DNA from: Selaginella moellendorffii
Taxonomy: Eukaryota > Streptophyta > Lycopodiopsida > Selaginellales > Selaginellaceae
DNA: 64,000 nucleotides
NCBI RefSeq assembly: GCF_000143415.4
Contig: NW_003314368.1
Location: forward strand, 330,792 to 394,791
Reading direction: 5' to 3'
Every line of letters begins with the position of its first letter. Within the stretch, counting starts at the first letter, position 1. This document shows positions 10,503 to 23,706 of the stretch, one piece after another. The notes under the pieces were generated by a model. It was given only the letters and a program-made list of their open reading frames with translations, was not told where the DNA came from and did no database searches. A program made the position numbers and the translations under genes.

Positions 10503-11678
10503 ATGGAACAAGGGAGCTCCTCGCGGTGGGCTTTCCGGGTGCGTGCTACGATCAAGCCTTTTGCGTCTCATGCGACCGAGACCATCGGCTCGGTTGCTTT
10601 CGACAGCTCCAACGAGTTGATGGCAACGGGGGGTATTGCTAGGAAGATCAGAGTCTACGACATCTCGGCGATCCTGGACTCCGAGGAGAAACAGCAGCAG
10701 GATCAGGCTGCTGATGAAGACGATGAAGATGGTCTCGAAGACGAAGACGAAGAGGGCCGCTTCGTGAGCTCTCGCCGGCGTGCTCGCAACACTTTCGACA
10801 CGGACAGGAGCTCTCTGTCTGTCATCTGCGCGCCGTCGAGGCTGAGCAGCTTGCAGTGGCGGCCGGGAAAGACAGGGACGATCACATGCGGCGACTACGA
10901 CGGGGTAGTGACAGAATGGAGTGTGGAAAGACAAATCCCGCTTGTGGAAAGAGACGAGCACGGCGGCCGGCACGTCTGGAGCGTCGACTACGCGACAGGC
11001 ATGTCGGACGTGTGTGTGTCGGCCTCGGACGACGGCACGGCTCGGGTGTGGCAAGGCGGCATGGAAAGGTCAGCTCTCACAATTCGGGCACCCGACTCAA
11101 AGCCGTTTTGCTGTGCAGAGTTTGATCCTCTCTCGAGCACGCTGCTCGCGCTCGCCTGCGCCGACGGCAAAGTTTACGTGCACGACTTGCGAAGGCCCGA
11201 GTGCCCGGTGTGGACGCTGGCTCACCACCGCCGGGCCGCGAGCTATGCACGGTTTCTAGACAGGGAAAGGCTGGTGACCGCGTCCGTGGATAGCACTATT
11301 TGCGTGTGGGACTTGGCGGCTCCTCCGGCTCCGCGGGTGGTGGAGAGCTTTAGTCAGCACCAAAACGTGAGGAACTTTGTGGGGCTCTCGGTGTGGAGGA
11401 AGGGAGAGATGGTGGCGTGTGGATCCGAGACGAACCAGGCATACGTCTATCAGGTCGGGAGCGGTGGCGGCGGCGGTGGTGGCGGTGATCAAAGCTTTGT
11501 TTTGAGGCACCAGTTCTCCTCCAGTTCTTGGAGTTCTTCCACGGATTCCTCCTCCGCGCGGAGGAACTCGAGCTTGGCGAGCGCGGTTTGCTGGATGGAA
11601 GATTGCTCGTGTACTCTCGCGGCTGCGAACTCGGAGGGAGTGCTGCAAATCTTGTCTGGGGAGTTTGGTGGTGTTTAG
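10503..11678 (+). CDS. RUP-like WD40 repeat protein
   Basis: An intronless 391-residue WD40 protein most like plant RUP1/RUP2, repressors of UV-B signalling that bind the UVR8 photoreceptor; COP1/SPA propellers are the next nearest group. The N-terminus has ETIGSVAFDSSNELMATGGI and RKIRVYDI, a RUP/COP1-type first blade. Then comes an acidic insert (about residues 68-90, rich in Gln, Asp and Glu), and blades with SSLQWRPG, GDYDGVVTEWSVE, DEHGGRHVWSVDY, SASDDGTARVWQ, ACADGKVYVHDLR, TASVDSTICVWDL and ACGSETNQAYVYQ. A poly-Gly run and a Ser-rich insert precede the last blade. The start at 10503 gives a length close to the family; the frame is open 45 codons further upstream (10368). High GC contrasts with the AT-rich DNA downstream. 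Confidence 0.82.
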   Translation: MEQGSSSRWAFRVRATIKPFASHATETIGSVAFDSSNELMATGGIARKIRVYDISAILDSEEKQQQDQAADEDDEDGLEDEDEEGRFVSSRRRARNTFDTDRSSLSVICAPSRLSSLQWRPGKTGTITCGDYDGVVTEWSVERQIPLVERDEHGGRHVWSVDYATGMSDVCVSASDDGTARVWQGGMERSALTIRAPDSKPFCCAEFDPLSSTLLALACADGKVYVHDLRRPECPVWTLAHHRRAASYARFLDRERLVTASVDSTICVWDLAAPPAPRVVESFSQHQNVRNFVGLSVWRKGEMVACGSETNQAYVYQVGSGGGGGGGGDQSFVLRHQFSSSSWSSSTDSSSARRNSSLASAVCWMEDCSCTLAAANSEGVLQILSGEFGGV

Positions 11679-14600
11679 AAGATCCTCTTCATTCAAAGGC
11701 CTTTACCTTTAAAATTTTCAAACATTCACAACTCGTTTCTAACTGCAAGATGATCTTGTCATTGTCTTTGAGCTGAGAAACAGGGTTCATCATTCCCAAG
11801 ATTGATCTCGTGAGGAGCTGGAGTGGTGGATGTTCCGGCTCCAAAGCTCCCTCAGCTCATCAGCAGCGTTGGTCTTCCATATTCATTACTTTACTTCGAC
11901 GACGAACACTTCTGGTGAAGTTATGATCTCTACAACTGAATCCACATTGGGTGGTGACTCAAGGAATTGAAAGCAAAGGTGATATTCTCTTTTAACAAGT
12001 ATTTAATTGGAAAAGTTTTGGTTGGAAAGAATATACCTAGAATATTTTAGTAAATTCCTCAATCTAATGGTTGTGATCTTAATATACACTAATGAAAAAT
12101 ATGTCATCATGGTACAGAGCATTCTTTGTTGTTAAGCTTCCTAAACAAAAAATGAATGAATATACTAATCTCATCACTAATATTCACAGATTTTTAGGGT
12201 TCAGTAAACAGTGGTTTTGACAAATCTAGTTCAGTATGAAAATTTAGCATGGAATATACATACAAGAATATTCAAGTGGTATTTCCACTTCCTTTTCTCG
12301 TTCAAAGTTGTGTGAGCACCGTGCTAGCCATAACCAGAAACGTGGTGGCAGCTCATACAACGTGGCTATGACAAGCCCTTCAAAACTCTGGAGATCATTC
12401 GACTGGCAGGACTAATGGGTCTCTATATCTTTCTTATTTTTATCCACATTAATATTCCTATTTAAATAGTTTGCTAGCTATGCAGCAACATTTGCTTTTC
12501 TTTTCATTTCAATGGCTGTTTTTATGTAACATATATTTTATGTCCATATTTTAATTGGTGTATGTTTTGAATATGTAGTAGCTGATTATGAATGTCTTGC
12601 TTAGTTCTGTTATGGAAGAAGAAAGGAAAAAATGGATAGACCAAAAGCTCTAATTCTTCTAGAAATCCAGCCAGTCATACCAAATTTATGTTTAATTGGA
12701 TGCCAGAGAAGAACAGCATTTTATGGATGACTATGGTTTCTGACGGAGCCTAAAATGGCAGCCGCCATGTAATTGCATGTTGGATTTTAGTGGATTTTCA
12801 TGTTAAATTTGCTAGTAATGATAATCTTATTAGCTTACATGCAAGAATCCAGTCCTTGTAACAGACATAGTGGCCTGATTCCTTAGTATCGAGTTGGCTT
12901 GAATCATCAGAGACTTTAATACATTGCAATCTAAGGAGAAAGGAACATATTGTTTTCCCAATGTTGCTATACTAAAACGACGCAAAGTAATACAAACCTC
13001 TCAAAGGACAATCAAGATGCTTACGTTTTTAAACACATAATCTGATTAAGAACGAGTTTAAAAATAAAAATCAGATTGAAGAATATCCTAGAATATGCAT
13101 GAATATTTTAGGCACCCAAGTTTCTTTGGTTTACTTTGAAATTTAAGTATTTATTTCTATAGTATATTAACTACATTATATTTAATTATTTAGTGGATTG
13201 GGGTCAAATTTAAGGGAGGAGTAGTATTCTACTTTTTTAAAAGAAAACCATACATATTTTTATTTAATTTAAATTCACTAGAGTGACCATAATTTATGAT
13301 TTGAGGTACCTGACATCCATAAAAGTTTTATTGGAATAAGTAACTAAATTACCATCATATTATAAAATTAAGAAACAATTAAAAATTTTTTTAATGTATT
13401 TTCTAATTCCCAAACTTTTTGGTTTAATGAATATAAACAAAATTTACAACTATATTCCAATATTAAAATATTTTTACCATTTTGAGAAATTAAAAAATTA
13501 TTAATGTAAAGAATTGAATAGGAAAATTAAGAATTTATTCTAATATAACAGCCATAGATATTTTCAAAAGTAATATTTTGATTTTGAAATGTCAATTCAT
13601 CTGATATACCATTTAGTATATATCTTATAAGATAATTTTTACTTTCTTTCCTGAAATTTGTTTTATTTGAGAGGTAGAGCAAGAAAATAGCTTTCCAAAG
13701 AATCATGTCTCATGAATTTTGGTGCTGTGTGTTGAGGATTTTAGAATATATAATACATCATTAATTAGTACTTTACCATATTATTATTTAATAGCTTGAA
13801 AATTTTAATTGTCTCTGATTTTAACATATTTCTGAGTAATAGAATTTTTAAAATAACCTGGGAGTTCTTTATATAAACAATCTTTTCTAAACTCTAAAAG
13901 CTGATCAATTCCATGTTTAATATTATTTCCTACTATTTTCTATATATTTTCCCTTAAAAGAACATTGATATTTAACTTTGATTATTATATCACAATATTC
14001 TTGAGATGTTAGTATTCTATCTTCATCTATATATGTTATAGGATAATTTTTATTATGGTTGATATTGTCTAATAAACTATTAACACTTCCAAAAAATCCT
14101 ACTCTGTCAATTTGAGGTTCATCCATTTTAGGGGCCATAATAATGTCTTGTTGAAGAAAACAAAATATAAAATTTTAATAACTGATACATCAAAGAAGTC
14201 ACAATTACTATTATTTACTCTTCCTAAAATGTTTACATTTTATATGCATGTTATCTTTATTTATTTTATTATTTCAGTGGTTCTAACAATTCTATTTTTG
14301 GAGTAATGTATATTATTAGATATAGACTCATTTTGTTTTTATTTCTTGGACACTAAGTCCTTGACATAAGTAATTTGACATACATACATATGATGATTTG
14401 CTACTCACGCTTTAGATTCTATCCCAGATCCCTCCATCTTAATTTATCATTCATTGAATATACTTATGAATATTCTATTGGATTTTCCTTTCACAGAGAA
14501 TACTCTTTTCGGTGCTTTAGACCAAGATCTGGAAAATATGCTTTAAAAGATGTTTCTAAAACTTAAAACCTGAATTATATATTACTTATAAATTACAGCT

Positions 14601-17600
14601 ACGAAATAAATTCTTACTTTAGATATATTAATTTTCTAGCATCTGAATAAGAGTGTCTATCTATATTCATAGCCAAATTGGCAATAACACCAGCAGCTAC
14701 ATGCCAGATAGTCTCTTAAACTGTGTTTAGCAGCACCAAAATTGACTTTCATACATCTTTTGTTTGCCAACTCTAATTTTCCTCTTGCTTTACTAAATTG
14801 AGGCATGAGATGGCCTTTTAAAAAGCTTGTCATCATAAGAACTTTACTGAGCACTAATATAAACTCTAGTAGCATATTCCAACCACTTTTTAGTGTCTTT
14901 CTAAAACATTTCTACTTTCTCTACTACTTTGCAAAGAGGCTTTCTCTTTATTCTTGACAACCATGTGTCATTTGTATTGTGAAAAAAAGTCTATACCATT
15001 TGAAAAATAGTATATATGTCACTTATTTGGTTCCGAAAGAATATTCTCCGTGTGAAATTGAATATTCTCTAAGTGAAAATACATATTCAACTCATGAAAT
15101 TTAATATTCTTTCAACAAAAACACCTTAATTAATAAAAGATTTTTTGTATTGCTCAAGTTTACTAAGGGGTTGAGGAGTTTAGAGAGAGCAATTTCAGCT
15201 ATTAATAGTTGTGTAGTATGTATAGTGCATGAAATTCTATGGAATTCTGTTTTTTTATAAAGAAGCTAATATAAACATTTAGGATTTCAAAGTGCTTGAA
15301 TACCTAGTTGCTCTTGTTGATTGTAAGAATAGGCTAAAATTTCCCAGTATATGCTATGTGTAGAAGAAGGAGGATAAGATGTTATTGAGATTGGAAAATA
15401 ATTGTACCATTAATAAGTCATATAATCATATACAAATTTTTTTTCTAGCAAATCAAACAATTTCCTCCAAAATCTACTCAATAAAGGAATTTCTTCTCAA
15501 CTTACAAAACCAAAATCTAGCTTAGTGAATTATTATCAAGCTTGAAGCTATTATGCACTCCTAAAGCTTCATATATTTCACCCACCTCTTCATATGGAAA
15601 CACTTAAGGAGTTTGAAAGGTTTAAAGAGTAAAGTGATATTATAATTGTGAAGCTTCAAAAGGTTATTTTTTTAGAGACTAATGCTTGTAAGTAAGTAGA
15701 CTCTTTTTTGGAGAACTTTAATAGTATATCATTGGGCACGAATGGTAAGGGATGGTAATTGCAAGATAGCCACAAAAGGTATTTGAAAGAATATATAGAA
15801 TATATTGCATATTCATATTTTCCTTTTCCATAATTGTATAGATTCAATATGAAAGTTCCATTTTATAACATCATATTATTTCTAAACTTATATTTACATA
15901 TTACAATACAAGATGACTGATGACTTTTAGAGTCATCAATGATTCTAAAAGTTGCTTGTGCAACCATTCCTCACTAGGATATGATTTTGGAATGAAGATC
16001 ACTTACCTACATATTGTTGATCATAGAAATGAATTTTGTTTTGGAAATAAGTCATCTCTTCATACATGAATAATCCATGAAAATGAATTTAGTTCTTGGA
16101 ATAAATCATCTCTTCAAACATAAATGATCTCCCTAGGCTGGAATTTTGACAAATCTATTGCAAAATAGTGTAACTTATATAACAGTTCTTTTTTGAATTC
16201 TAAGCTCTTGGTTTTTATTTTTTTCTTGGGCATGGGTTGCAATGATACCTTGAATGATCTCTATAATTCACTAGTGAAAATATTCTCTAAAGATTTTAAA
16301 GTATAAGGCTACCATCATATCCTCTGTTTGGATCATGACTTGTATTGTGAATACTTATAATAAGGAGTTAGTGCCAATGTTTACTAGTGTTCTGAGGAGT
16401 ACTCTAAGTTTTATAAGATAATAATGAGTGCTAGAAAATTATTTGCAAGGTGTCCCTGATTGGCTGTGGCTCTAAGAAAATCATGCAATAAACCAAAATT
16501 GCCATGCACTCCTCTACAATATCATCACAATTGCTATTGAAGTCTCCTAGCTGTCTTCAAAATTTACTGGAAATAAGTGATTATTTAGTATCCCATTTAC
16601 CACTTTCTTCCTTTCATTTGTAGTCAAAAAACCCATCCTAAATCTAAAGAGCACATGAATTCAAGTCCATCTTGAAAAGCCATCTCGTGATAGTCTTTTA
16701 TCATATAGATCTAGGATCTCCTCTACAACCATGGCTAGTATAACTATGTTGCACAATTGAGAGATTTGTGCTTTAGTTTTGAAACACTTGAATAACAACC
16801 AACCAAAACATAACCTATAAATGAATAATTAAAAGAATTAAACTTGTAATTCATACCTTTCTCTTGTCAAATTCTTATAAATTATTTAATATGTTCTTTG
16901 GATGCCATTGATTTATAAATTATAAAAATATTTATAATTATGGATCAATTGAATTATTCATGACACTACTATTAAACAAACCAAGCATTGCTACATGCAA
17001 TGTGTAGCAAATTATTAATTGCTCAAGAAATTGATAAACCTTTGATACCTATTATGAAAAAAAATGTTTATTACATGTGTATATACATTACCTCTGACAC
17101 AAGTTCACTTATTAGTACACTTAGTTGATAAATTAGAGATGGTTAGTCCTAGAGCTAGCTAGAATATATTCTTCATCAAGTGTTATTTCTGGGTTTTAAA
17201 ATCTTTAGTAAGACAGAAAATAAAATTTAAAAGATCTATAGTTGAAAGTTTATTATTAATAGAGATTTATTTTTATATGCATAATATTTTAGTGATGATT
17301 TGGTTATTGGTATTCCATATTTTATATCTTTATTTGATTATAGTAGTATTTGATTGCAAAATCCAGAAAAATAAATTTAACTTAGTACACAAGAGTATAA
17401 ACATTGTTGCTTTATATTTGCATTTGAAGAGAAATGCACCCTATAAGAAATATCAACAAGAAAAATTGAAAGAGATAATACAAGAATACAATATATTATT
17501 GACTATACAAACCAATAGGTTCTTGAAATTTTAAAAATGTCTACCACTATTATCTAATATAGCTATTACAGATCAAATAATACAATATGTTGTTCAAAGA

Positions 17601-18669
17601 GGTGAACCAATATAAAATTTTATTAAGGATTTGGGTATGGATGTAATACTAATAGGAGATATGAGAATTGGTTGTACTTTATTTCTGCAACTTCAAAAAG
17701 CCTTCATAACTTATTTGTGATGTCTCTATTTAGTCAAAGATGCCTATATTTAAAACTATCTACAAAGACAATAACTCTAAATCTGAATGCTTTTCCAAGT
17801 GTTAACATTTTATAGTCTCTATGATAGTGTAGGCATTTGGATCATATAAGTTCTCCACCATAGAATTAGTAGTTCCATCATAGAAAAGAGGTTTATATTC
17901 AGCCTCCACAATACCTATTTAATTGAGAATGCACTGCCACTCCTGCCAATATGGCATTGCATTTTTATTAAAAACGCAACATAGAAAAGAGCTTCTTATA
18001 AGCTAAGGGATTCTACTACTATTTCCACTATGTCCTTATCCTCTATATTTGCTATTTCATATTGCCTAAAGACCTTAGTCTTCAATGTTACTATGACTAT
18101 CATATTGTTATTACAAGATTCTAAAGTAGCGATCTCTATTACTCCTATTGTATGCTTAAAAACACCAATCTCCTTTACTTGTAGCACTTGGAATTTCACA
18201 TTCTTTTGCAAGGTTATATGAACTTGTCATGCATACTACTCACATGCTTGGGACCAATATGTTCAAACCTACATGTGCAATTGTTACAAAGATGTCAACA
18301 AAACTAATGGAAAGCTTACTTTAGTACTTCTCTAACTTCAAGATCTTTTAAAAACATAGGTGATTTCATGTTGTTCCCATTAGAATTTGAACTAGGAATG
18401 ATGAATCTTCTTTTATTAGTCATCCTCATTGTTGAAAATGACAAGTGGCCACCTTATGAAGAAGTGTCAAGGATGGAGGCAAAAGAAAATAACATATTTT
18501 ACCTAAACTACAAATGATGAGAGTTCTAGTTCATCTTTTATTTCTTCAAGTTCTTCTTCAAAATACTAATTATCTTATTTATCATCCATATAATCCCCAC
18601 TAGCATTAATAATTATGTCCTCATTGCACTATTTTTATAGAATTACAAGTAAATGTTTTCTTCTCATTA
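11679..18669. other. 7-kb AT-rich region, no gene recognised
   Basis: A long AT-rich stretch with only short frames on both strands. None of the frames over 60 codons (for example 13923-14138 minus, 14375-14566 plus, 14657-14875 minus, 17277-17534 plus) shows a domain I can name. Some have protein-like composition and may be eroded transposon pieces, but I cannot place them. The part from about 12300 to 12900 is less AT-rich and could hold UTR or relic exons. Confidence 0.55.
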
Positions 18670-19560
18670 GATTTCCATTTAGGAAATAGAGGATATCAAT
18701 CTAGGAATTGCTAACAATCTTGATATGTGTGGCTTCATCACATGCTTAGTAGCAAATATTGCAGCCATGATCACATCCTTGTAATTGTTTTGAACATGAG
18801 AAATAGTAACATTAACTTCCATCATAATAGACATATAGGAAGTGAAATTTAAACACGTGCAACTATAAGTAGGAGAGGTGATGTCTCATAGCATTGTGTT
18901 AATTGAAAAGTGTTGTCAAGGGTGGCTAAGGCAAGTGCATGCAAAATCTTCATATAATTTTGATAAAGTGTTTGCCATAAATGTTTAACTTGATTCACTC
19001 TAATATATTTGACTCTATATGAAGTTAAAATAAATACTAAATTGCATAATTGAATTAGATAGCTCATGACAGAGATGATATAATTGCTAAAATATGTCAT
19101 TAAATATGCATTTGAAGATGTCTAGGAAGAGGCTCTAATCTACATAAGTGATTATGTTTAAACCATTATACCATTGCAACACTGTTCTTTGAAAATATGT
19201 GAGAAACTTATGCAAACATAGGTATGTTTAAACTAATAGTACACATCATCCTCAAAATTCTTACAGAAAAAATCTAGCTAAACATAAGGATTAATAGCAA
19301 GAGTAGGATAGAGTTACACCACACATCATGAATGTTATCACTATCAATTAAGTTTGATTATTCAATTACAACCATATAACATCAAGCAATTGCATCAATT
19401 GTTATTCCAAAGTCAAACAAGGAGGAGGAAACTACTGCAAAAGAGGAATATACTACTTTGCTATGAATCTAAATAAAAAGAAAAAGTAAAATAAAAAAAC
19501 AGTATTGGAAAAACTTACAACAATAAAAAAAAATTTAGATGATGTAAAAGCTAGAAACAC
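18670..19560 (-). mobile_element. gag relic of the same gypsy family
   Basis: A third, more decayed copy of the gag part of copies A and B, on the minus strand. The frame at 18849-19100 keeps ALATLDNTFQLTQCYETSPL, matching the gag box of copy A at about 4500-4560. Collinear nucleotide similarity to copy A 4300-5150 runs over the whole interval. No LTR was found at either side, so this is a fragment. Confidence 0.7.
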
Positions 19561-20192
19561 AAATCCAAACATATATAAGAGTACCAATTTGATAGTTATC
19601 AAAATTTCAATACACTAATAATAGTTCACAGTATTGTATCCATGACCTTACAAGATCTAGAAAAATCACTACTCATTTTGTTAATTCAATAGTTTATTCT
19701 ATCTTTCAATTAAATTTTAATAGTTATTTTTCCCCAAGGAAAGCTGGGACTTTTCCTAGTTTGAATACATATCAACTATTACCTTACATAATTATAGAAC
19801 ACTAATACATACTTTATTAATATAATTTGCATAATAGGTAGGTTTTTGGTTTGCTTAAGCATACATTTCTACATTTCACAGTTATTATTCATTTAGATTA
19901 ATCTTGTATTTATACTTTATAAACATATTGTAATTTATAAATTTTAGTAAACACTTCCTAGTATATTCTAGTTTATTCTTGGATTTCTAAGTTATCATTC
20001 AGATTAATAAATAATACTAGAAAAGAATAACACTACTTATAAGAAAAAAAAATGTTGTTAGATGCAAGATTATTAAATTGTCTCAGGCTTCTCCTTGATT
20101 TCCAGTAATTAGTCTGAAATGTTAAATCAATTAAAAATTGAGAGTTTAATTTTTATTTAATTTAAGCTAATTATTTTATAAAAAATTGCTAC
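19561..20192. other. AT-rich spacer, no gene recognised
   Basis: AT-rich DNA between the gag relic and the 5' LTR of copy B. I see no ORF or structured element in it. Confidence 0.6.
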
Positions 20193-20369
20193 TGTGAGGT
20201 CCAAATGTACAACTATAATGCTATATACTAATATTAGCATAATGGGATTTTAGTAGCCGTTAAATTAGTTTTAATCTAGATCACTCACTTCTGTATATAA
20301 ACTAGGGTTTTTTGGGTAGTTGATATGCACATTTTCTATATTCCCTTTTCCATATTTTATGCACTCACA
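20193..20369 (+). repeat. 5' LTR of gypsy copy B
   Basis: This 177-bp LTR begins TGTGAGGTCC, ends GCACTCACA and holds the TATA-like CTGTATATAAACTAGGG. No clear primer-binding site follows; the adjoining sequence (TAGGGGCATTTTTG) seems to have lost bases compared with copy A. Confidence 0.9.
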
Positions 20370-20562
20370 TAGGGGCATTTTTGATTGTCCTTGAGAAGTG
20401 TTTGGATTTAGCTTTTGCATTATCTAGATCTAGTTTTTTCCATTTCCTTTTTTTTATTCTTTCCTTTCAGCATTTTAGTTTAGATCTAATTTTTTGCATT
20501 GTCTAGATCTCCCTTTTCTTTAGGCTTTTTTTCATTTTTCTTTTTTTGTTTTTTTTTTCTTT

Positions 20563-21500
20563 TCATTCATCTTCATGGTAGATCAATAATCTCTTCCTCT
20601 GACTCTGGAACAATAGTCGGTACAATTGCTTGATGCTATATAATTGCAATTGAATAACCAAACTCAGTTGATGGTGGCATTCACAGCACATGGTACAATT
20701 CTTCTTGCTCTTGGTGCCAATCTTTGTGTTCGGTTGGAGTTCTTTTACAGGAATCTTGGGGATGATGTGTGCCATTAGTTCGATCACTTCACCGTGATTG
20801 CCACATATCATTTTTGGGATGATGCTCAACATTTGTATGAGTTTCCCATGTGTCTCCAAGGGACGACGTTGCAATGGAACAATAGTTTGAGCACAGCTAC
20901 TTGTGAGGATTGGAGTGTTCTCCCGAACGTTTTCAAACATGCATTCAGACATGCCAACGATTATGATGATGCCTTTTAATAATTGCATTGTCTTCGTTAA
21001 GGGCCATCTGAGTCGGTGATGCAATTTGGCGTTTGTTTTTTAACCCTTTTATTTCATGTGGAGCCAAATATGTCAAAGCGGATCAAGCTAGGAATGTTAT
21101 GGCCAGCACTTCGTCAAGATCCTATCGGACTTGTGCATACATTTGCTTCTGCCACTCTTGATGATGCTCTTCACTTAGCATAACGTTATGAAACATCACT
21201 TCTTCCACTTCTCACTCCACGTCCTTCAATTCCACTTCCTATGGGTGATGGTCTTGTTTCAATGGAGGTTGATGCTACTGCTACTTGAGTCCAAGGCCAC
21301 AGGTGAGGCTATGGTCATGGTCATGATGTTTGTTGCTGGACGTGTGATGAAGTTGGTCACACTTATTGGCATTGTTAGCATTTTCCAAATTGGCAGCCAC
21401 CATTTCCTAGGTGGAGACTTTGGCATCACCAACATTCTGTTGGTGCTGCTGCAATGGAAGGTTTGGACTCTGAAATGCATCTAGGAAATAAGGAGCTGCG
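20563..21500 (+). pseudogene. gag remnant, gypsy copy B
   Basis: Broken plus-strand frames collinear with the gag of copy A. The segment at 20794-20979 reads IATYHFWDDAQHLYEFPMCL, and later frames carry the equivalent of the LTQCYETLPL box. Several in-frame stops are present. Confidence 0.8.
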
Positions 21501-21506
21501 AGAGTA

Positions 21507-22097
21507 ATGAAGGGACTTTTCGTAAATAAATTAATGACCCTTCCCTCTTTCTTTCGGGAGTATCATCAAGGGGTTCATTCGACACCAGTTCATCTAATGT
21601 TTACTTTTCAAGCTCGTTTTTATAATAAGCTATTTCCTATTATTCTCTTTATGTTAGTTGATACAAGTTTGAGTTTATCTTTTATTGCTCGATCTGTTGC
21701 CATACGTTGCCGTCTACATTTGTGTTGTGCAGTGGAGCCAATTTTCATTATTTATGGCAATAGTTATACACATGCATATGTACGGAATGAGGCAAACTTA
21801 GTTGTGCATGTGAGTGATTTCGAGCTTGGGTTGCAATCATTGCAAGTGGTGTCGAATCAAGTTTTTGACCTCATCCTTAATATGGATTGGTTGCAGCACA
21901 ATCATGCCAAGTGTGACTTTAAGGCTTCTTCTTGTTGTCTTATACTTCTTTATATTTCATTTATTCCTTTCACCTTCATACCTACTTATCCCTCTGCTTC
22001 TACCTTTGTTTCCATTACTTTTGTCCCCCCACTACTTCCTCTTATATTTTCATTTTGTTTTGCTCTTCTTTTTTTTTATCCTTCTGACAATCTTTGA
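21507..22097 (+). pseudogene. Protease-like segment, gypsy copy B
   Basis: A 196-codon frame with FREYHQGVHSTPVHLMFTFQ, MLVDTSLSLSFIARSVA and DLILNMDWLQHNHAKCDF. The last resembles the end of gypsy aspartic-protease domains (D-x-I-L-G-M-D-W-L). The frame is open only in part and the catalytic box is changed from DTG to DTS. Confidence 0.65.
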
Positions 22098-22118
22098 GTT
22101 ACAACAATTGACCGGCTC

Positions 22119-22870
22119 ATGAAGGAGTATGTTGATCTCTTTGAATTTGACCTATCGTCTGGGGCTATGATTGCGACACATCATCCAATTCTAATCGGGG
22201 ATATTCGTCCAATCAAGGTTCTTGTTTGTCATCGATTACCCAAAAAGATCAAGCTTTTACATATAAAAGTCAAAGAGATGTTGGAGAAGAATGTTATTCG
22301 GAAGTCGCGGAGTCCTTGGGCATGTGAACCTCATCTTGTGACGAAGCCTAATGGGAGTATTCATTTCTGCATCAATTATCATCTGTTAAACAAGGTGACG
22401 ATCCTGGATATGTACCTTCTTCCTCACATTACTGATCTCTTGGATCGTTTAGGGCGAAGTTGTTGGTTCACCAAACTAAATCTTGCTTTTAGGTACTGGC
22501 AAGTACCAATGGCTAAAAAAAATGTTTCTAAAATTGCATTTTGTACATCATTTGGTTTATACGAGTTCTTGGTGATGCTGTTTAGTTTGAACAATGCTTT
22601 AGCAACTTTCTAGTGGATGATGGACGAAGTTCTTTGTGATATGCTGGAGGTGACTGCTGACTTCATTAATAATGTTTTGATCCACTCGAAGGGGACGTGG
22701 GAGGAGCACATTCGTGATATTTGTAAAGTGTTGGATCGGATATAGAACGTTAGTTTAAAGCTTAAGTGGTCGAAGTGCATGTTTGGGTCCAAGGACATAA
22801 CTTATCCTGGGTATTGTATTTCTTGTGAGGGTTTGTAAGTTGATCCTGATAAACTTGTGGCTGTTCTAAA
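22119..22870 (+). pseudogene. Reverse transcriptase remnant, gypsy copy B
   Basis: The plus-strand frame 22119-22613 holds KEYVDLFEFDLSSGA, the PNGSIHFCINYHLLN box and SFGLYEFLVMLFSLNNALATF, then meets a stop. Downstream the catalytic region reads FINNVLIH, so the second metal-binding Asp pair seen in copy A (FIDD) is changed to Asn. This polymerase is dead. Confidence 0.88.
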
Positions 22871-23097
22871 GTTCCCTACTCCGAAGTGTGTGAATTATAT
22901 GCAGCACTTCTTGGGCAAGGTACAGTATCTTGGTCGTTTTGTGGATCATTTTTCTGATCGCACTGCACCATTGCAAGCATTATTAAAGTCATCAACATCA
23001 TCTTTCATCTAGTCTCCAGATTGTGAGTAGGCATTCATGGAGCTCAAAGAGCTATTGATGACTCCTCCGGTTTTGGCATATCCTCACTACACTTGAC

Positions 23098-23408
23098 CTT
23101 TTATTTTACACGTGGATGCTTCTGATATTGGTTTTGGAGGTGTGTTTATACAAGAGAGCCCAAGTGTGCCTGGTTAGTGCCACCCTATTATGTATATAAG
23201 TTGTATATTACAACCAGCGGAGGTGAACTACTCCACGACAGAGAAGGAGTGTTTAGCAGTAGTCTGGGGTTTCAAAAAACTTCATGCATATCTACATGGT
23301 TCTCGGATATTACTTGAAGGTGATCATGCTATCATTACTTCATTATTGAAGCAAAAAAAACCTAGTTGGTCGTACTGCTTAATGGGCTTTAAAGCTTCAG
23401 ATATATAA
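23098..23408 (+). pseudogene. RNase H-like remnant, gypsy copy B
   Basis: The segment HVDASDIGFGGVFIQESP is followed by VNYSTTEKECLAVVWGFKKL, the standard RNase H region after the gypsy polymerase. Stops occur between the two boxes. Confidence 0.85.
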
Positions 23409-23706
23409 TTTTGATGTTGTTCATCACCCAAGGAGTTCTATGGCTGATGTTGATGCCCTTTCTCAAGCTCCTCTTCCTTCTCCACTCTCTTTTTATGTTC
23501 CTAACAAGCCTATTATTCCAGCATTTGTGGATTTTCTAGATGAGGATTCTGTGTTATCAGTGGTTGCTATATTTGACGTTCAATGTCCATAAGGTGCAGA
23601 GCAAGATCTACTTTTTCTTGATGAGGTTCGTGAGGCTCAAAAGTTTGAGCTGTGGATTCGAAGTCTTTGAGATGGATTTAAGAATCCTGCATCACTTGCT
23701 AATGAC

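Noticed and set aside
10419-11054. 211-codon minus-strand ORF opposite the WD40 gene
   Set aside because: Antisense shadow of GC-rich coding sequence; the plus strand has clear WD40 blades.
17277-17640. Possible hAT-type transposase fragment
   Set aside because: A faint resemblance in the Lys-rich frame and what follows, but no catalytic or zinc-finger motif; not enough to name.
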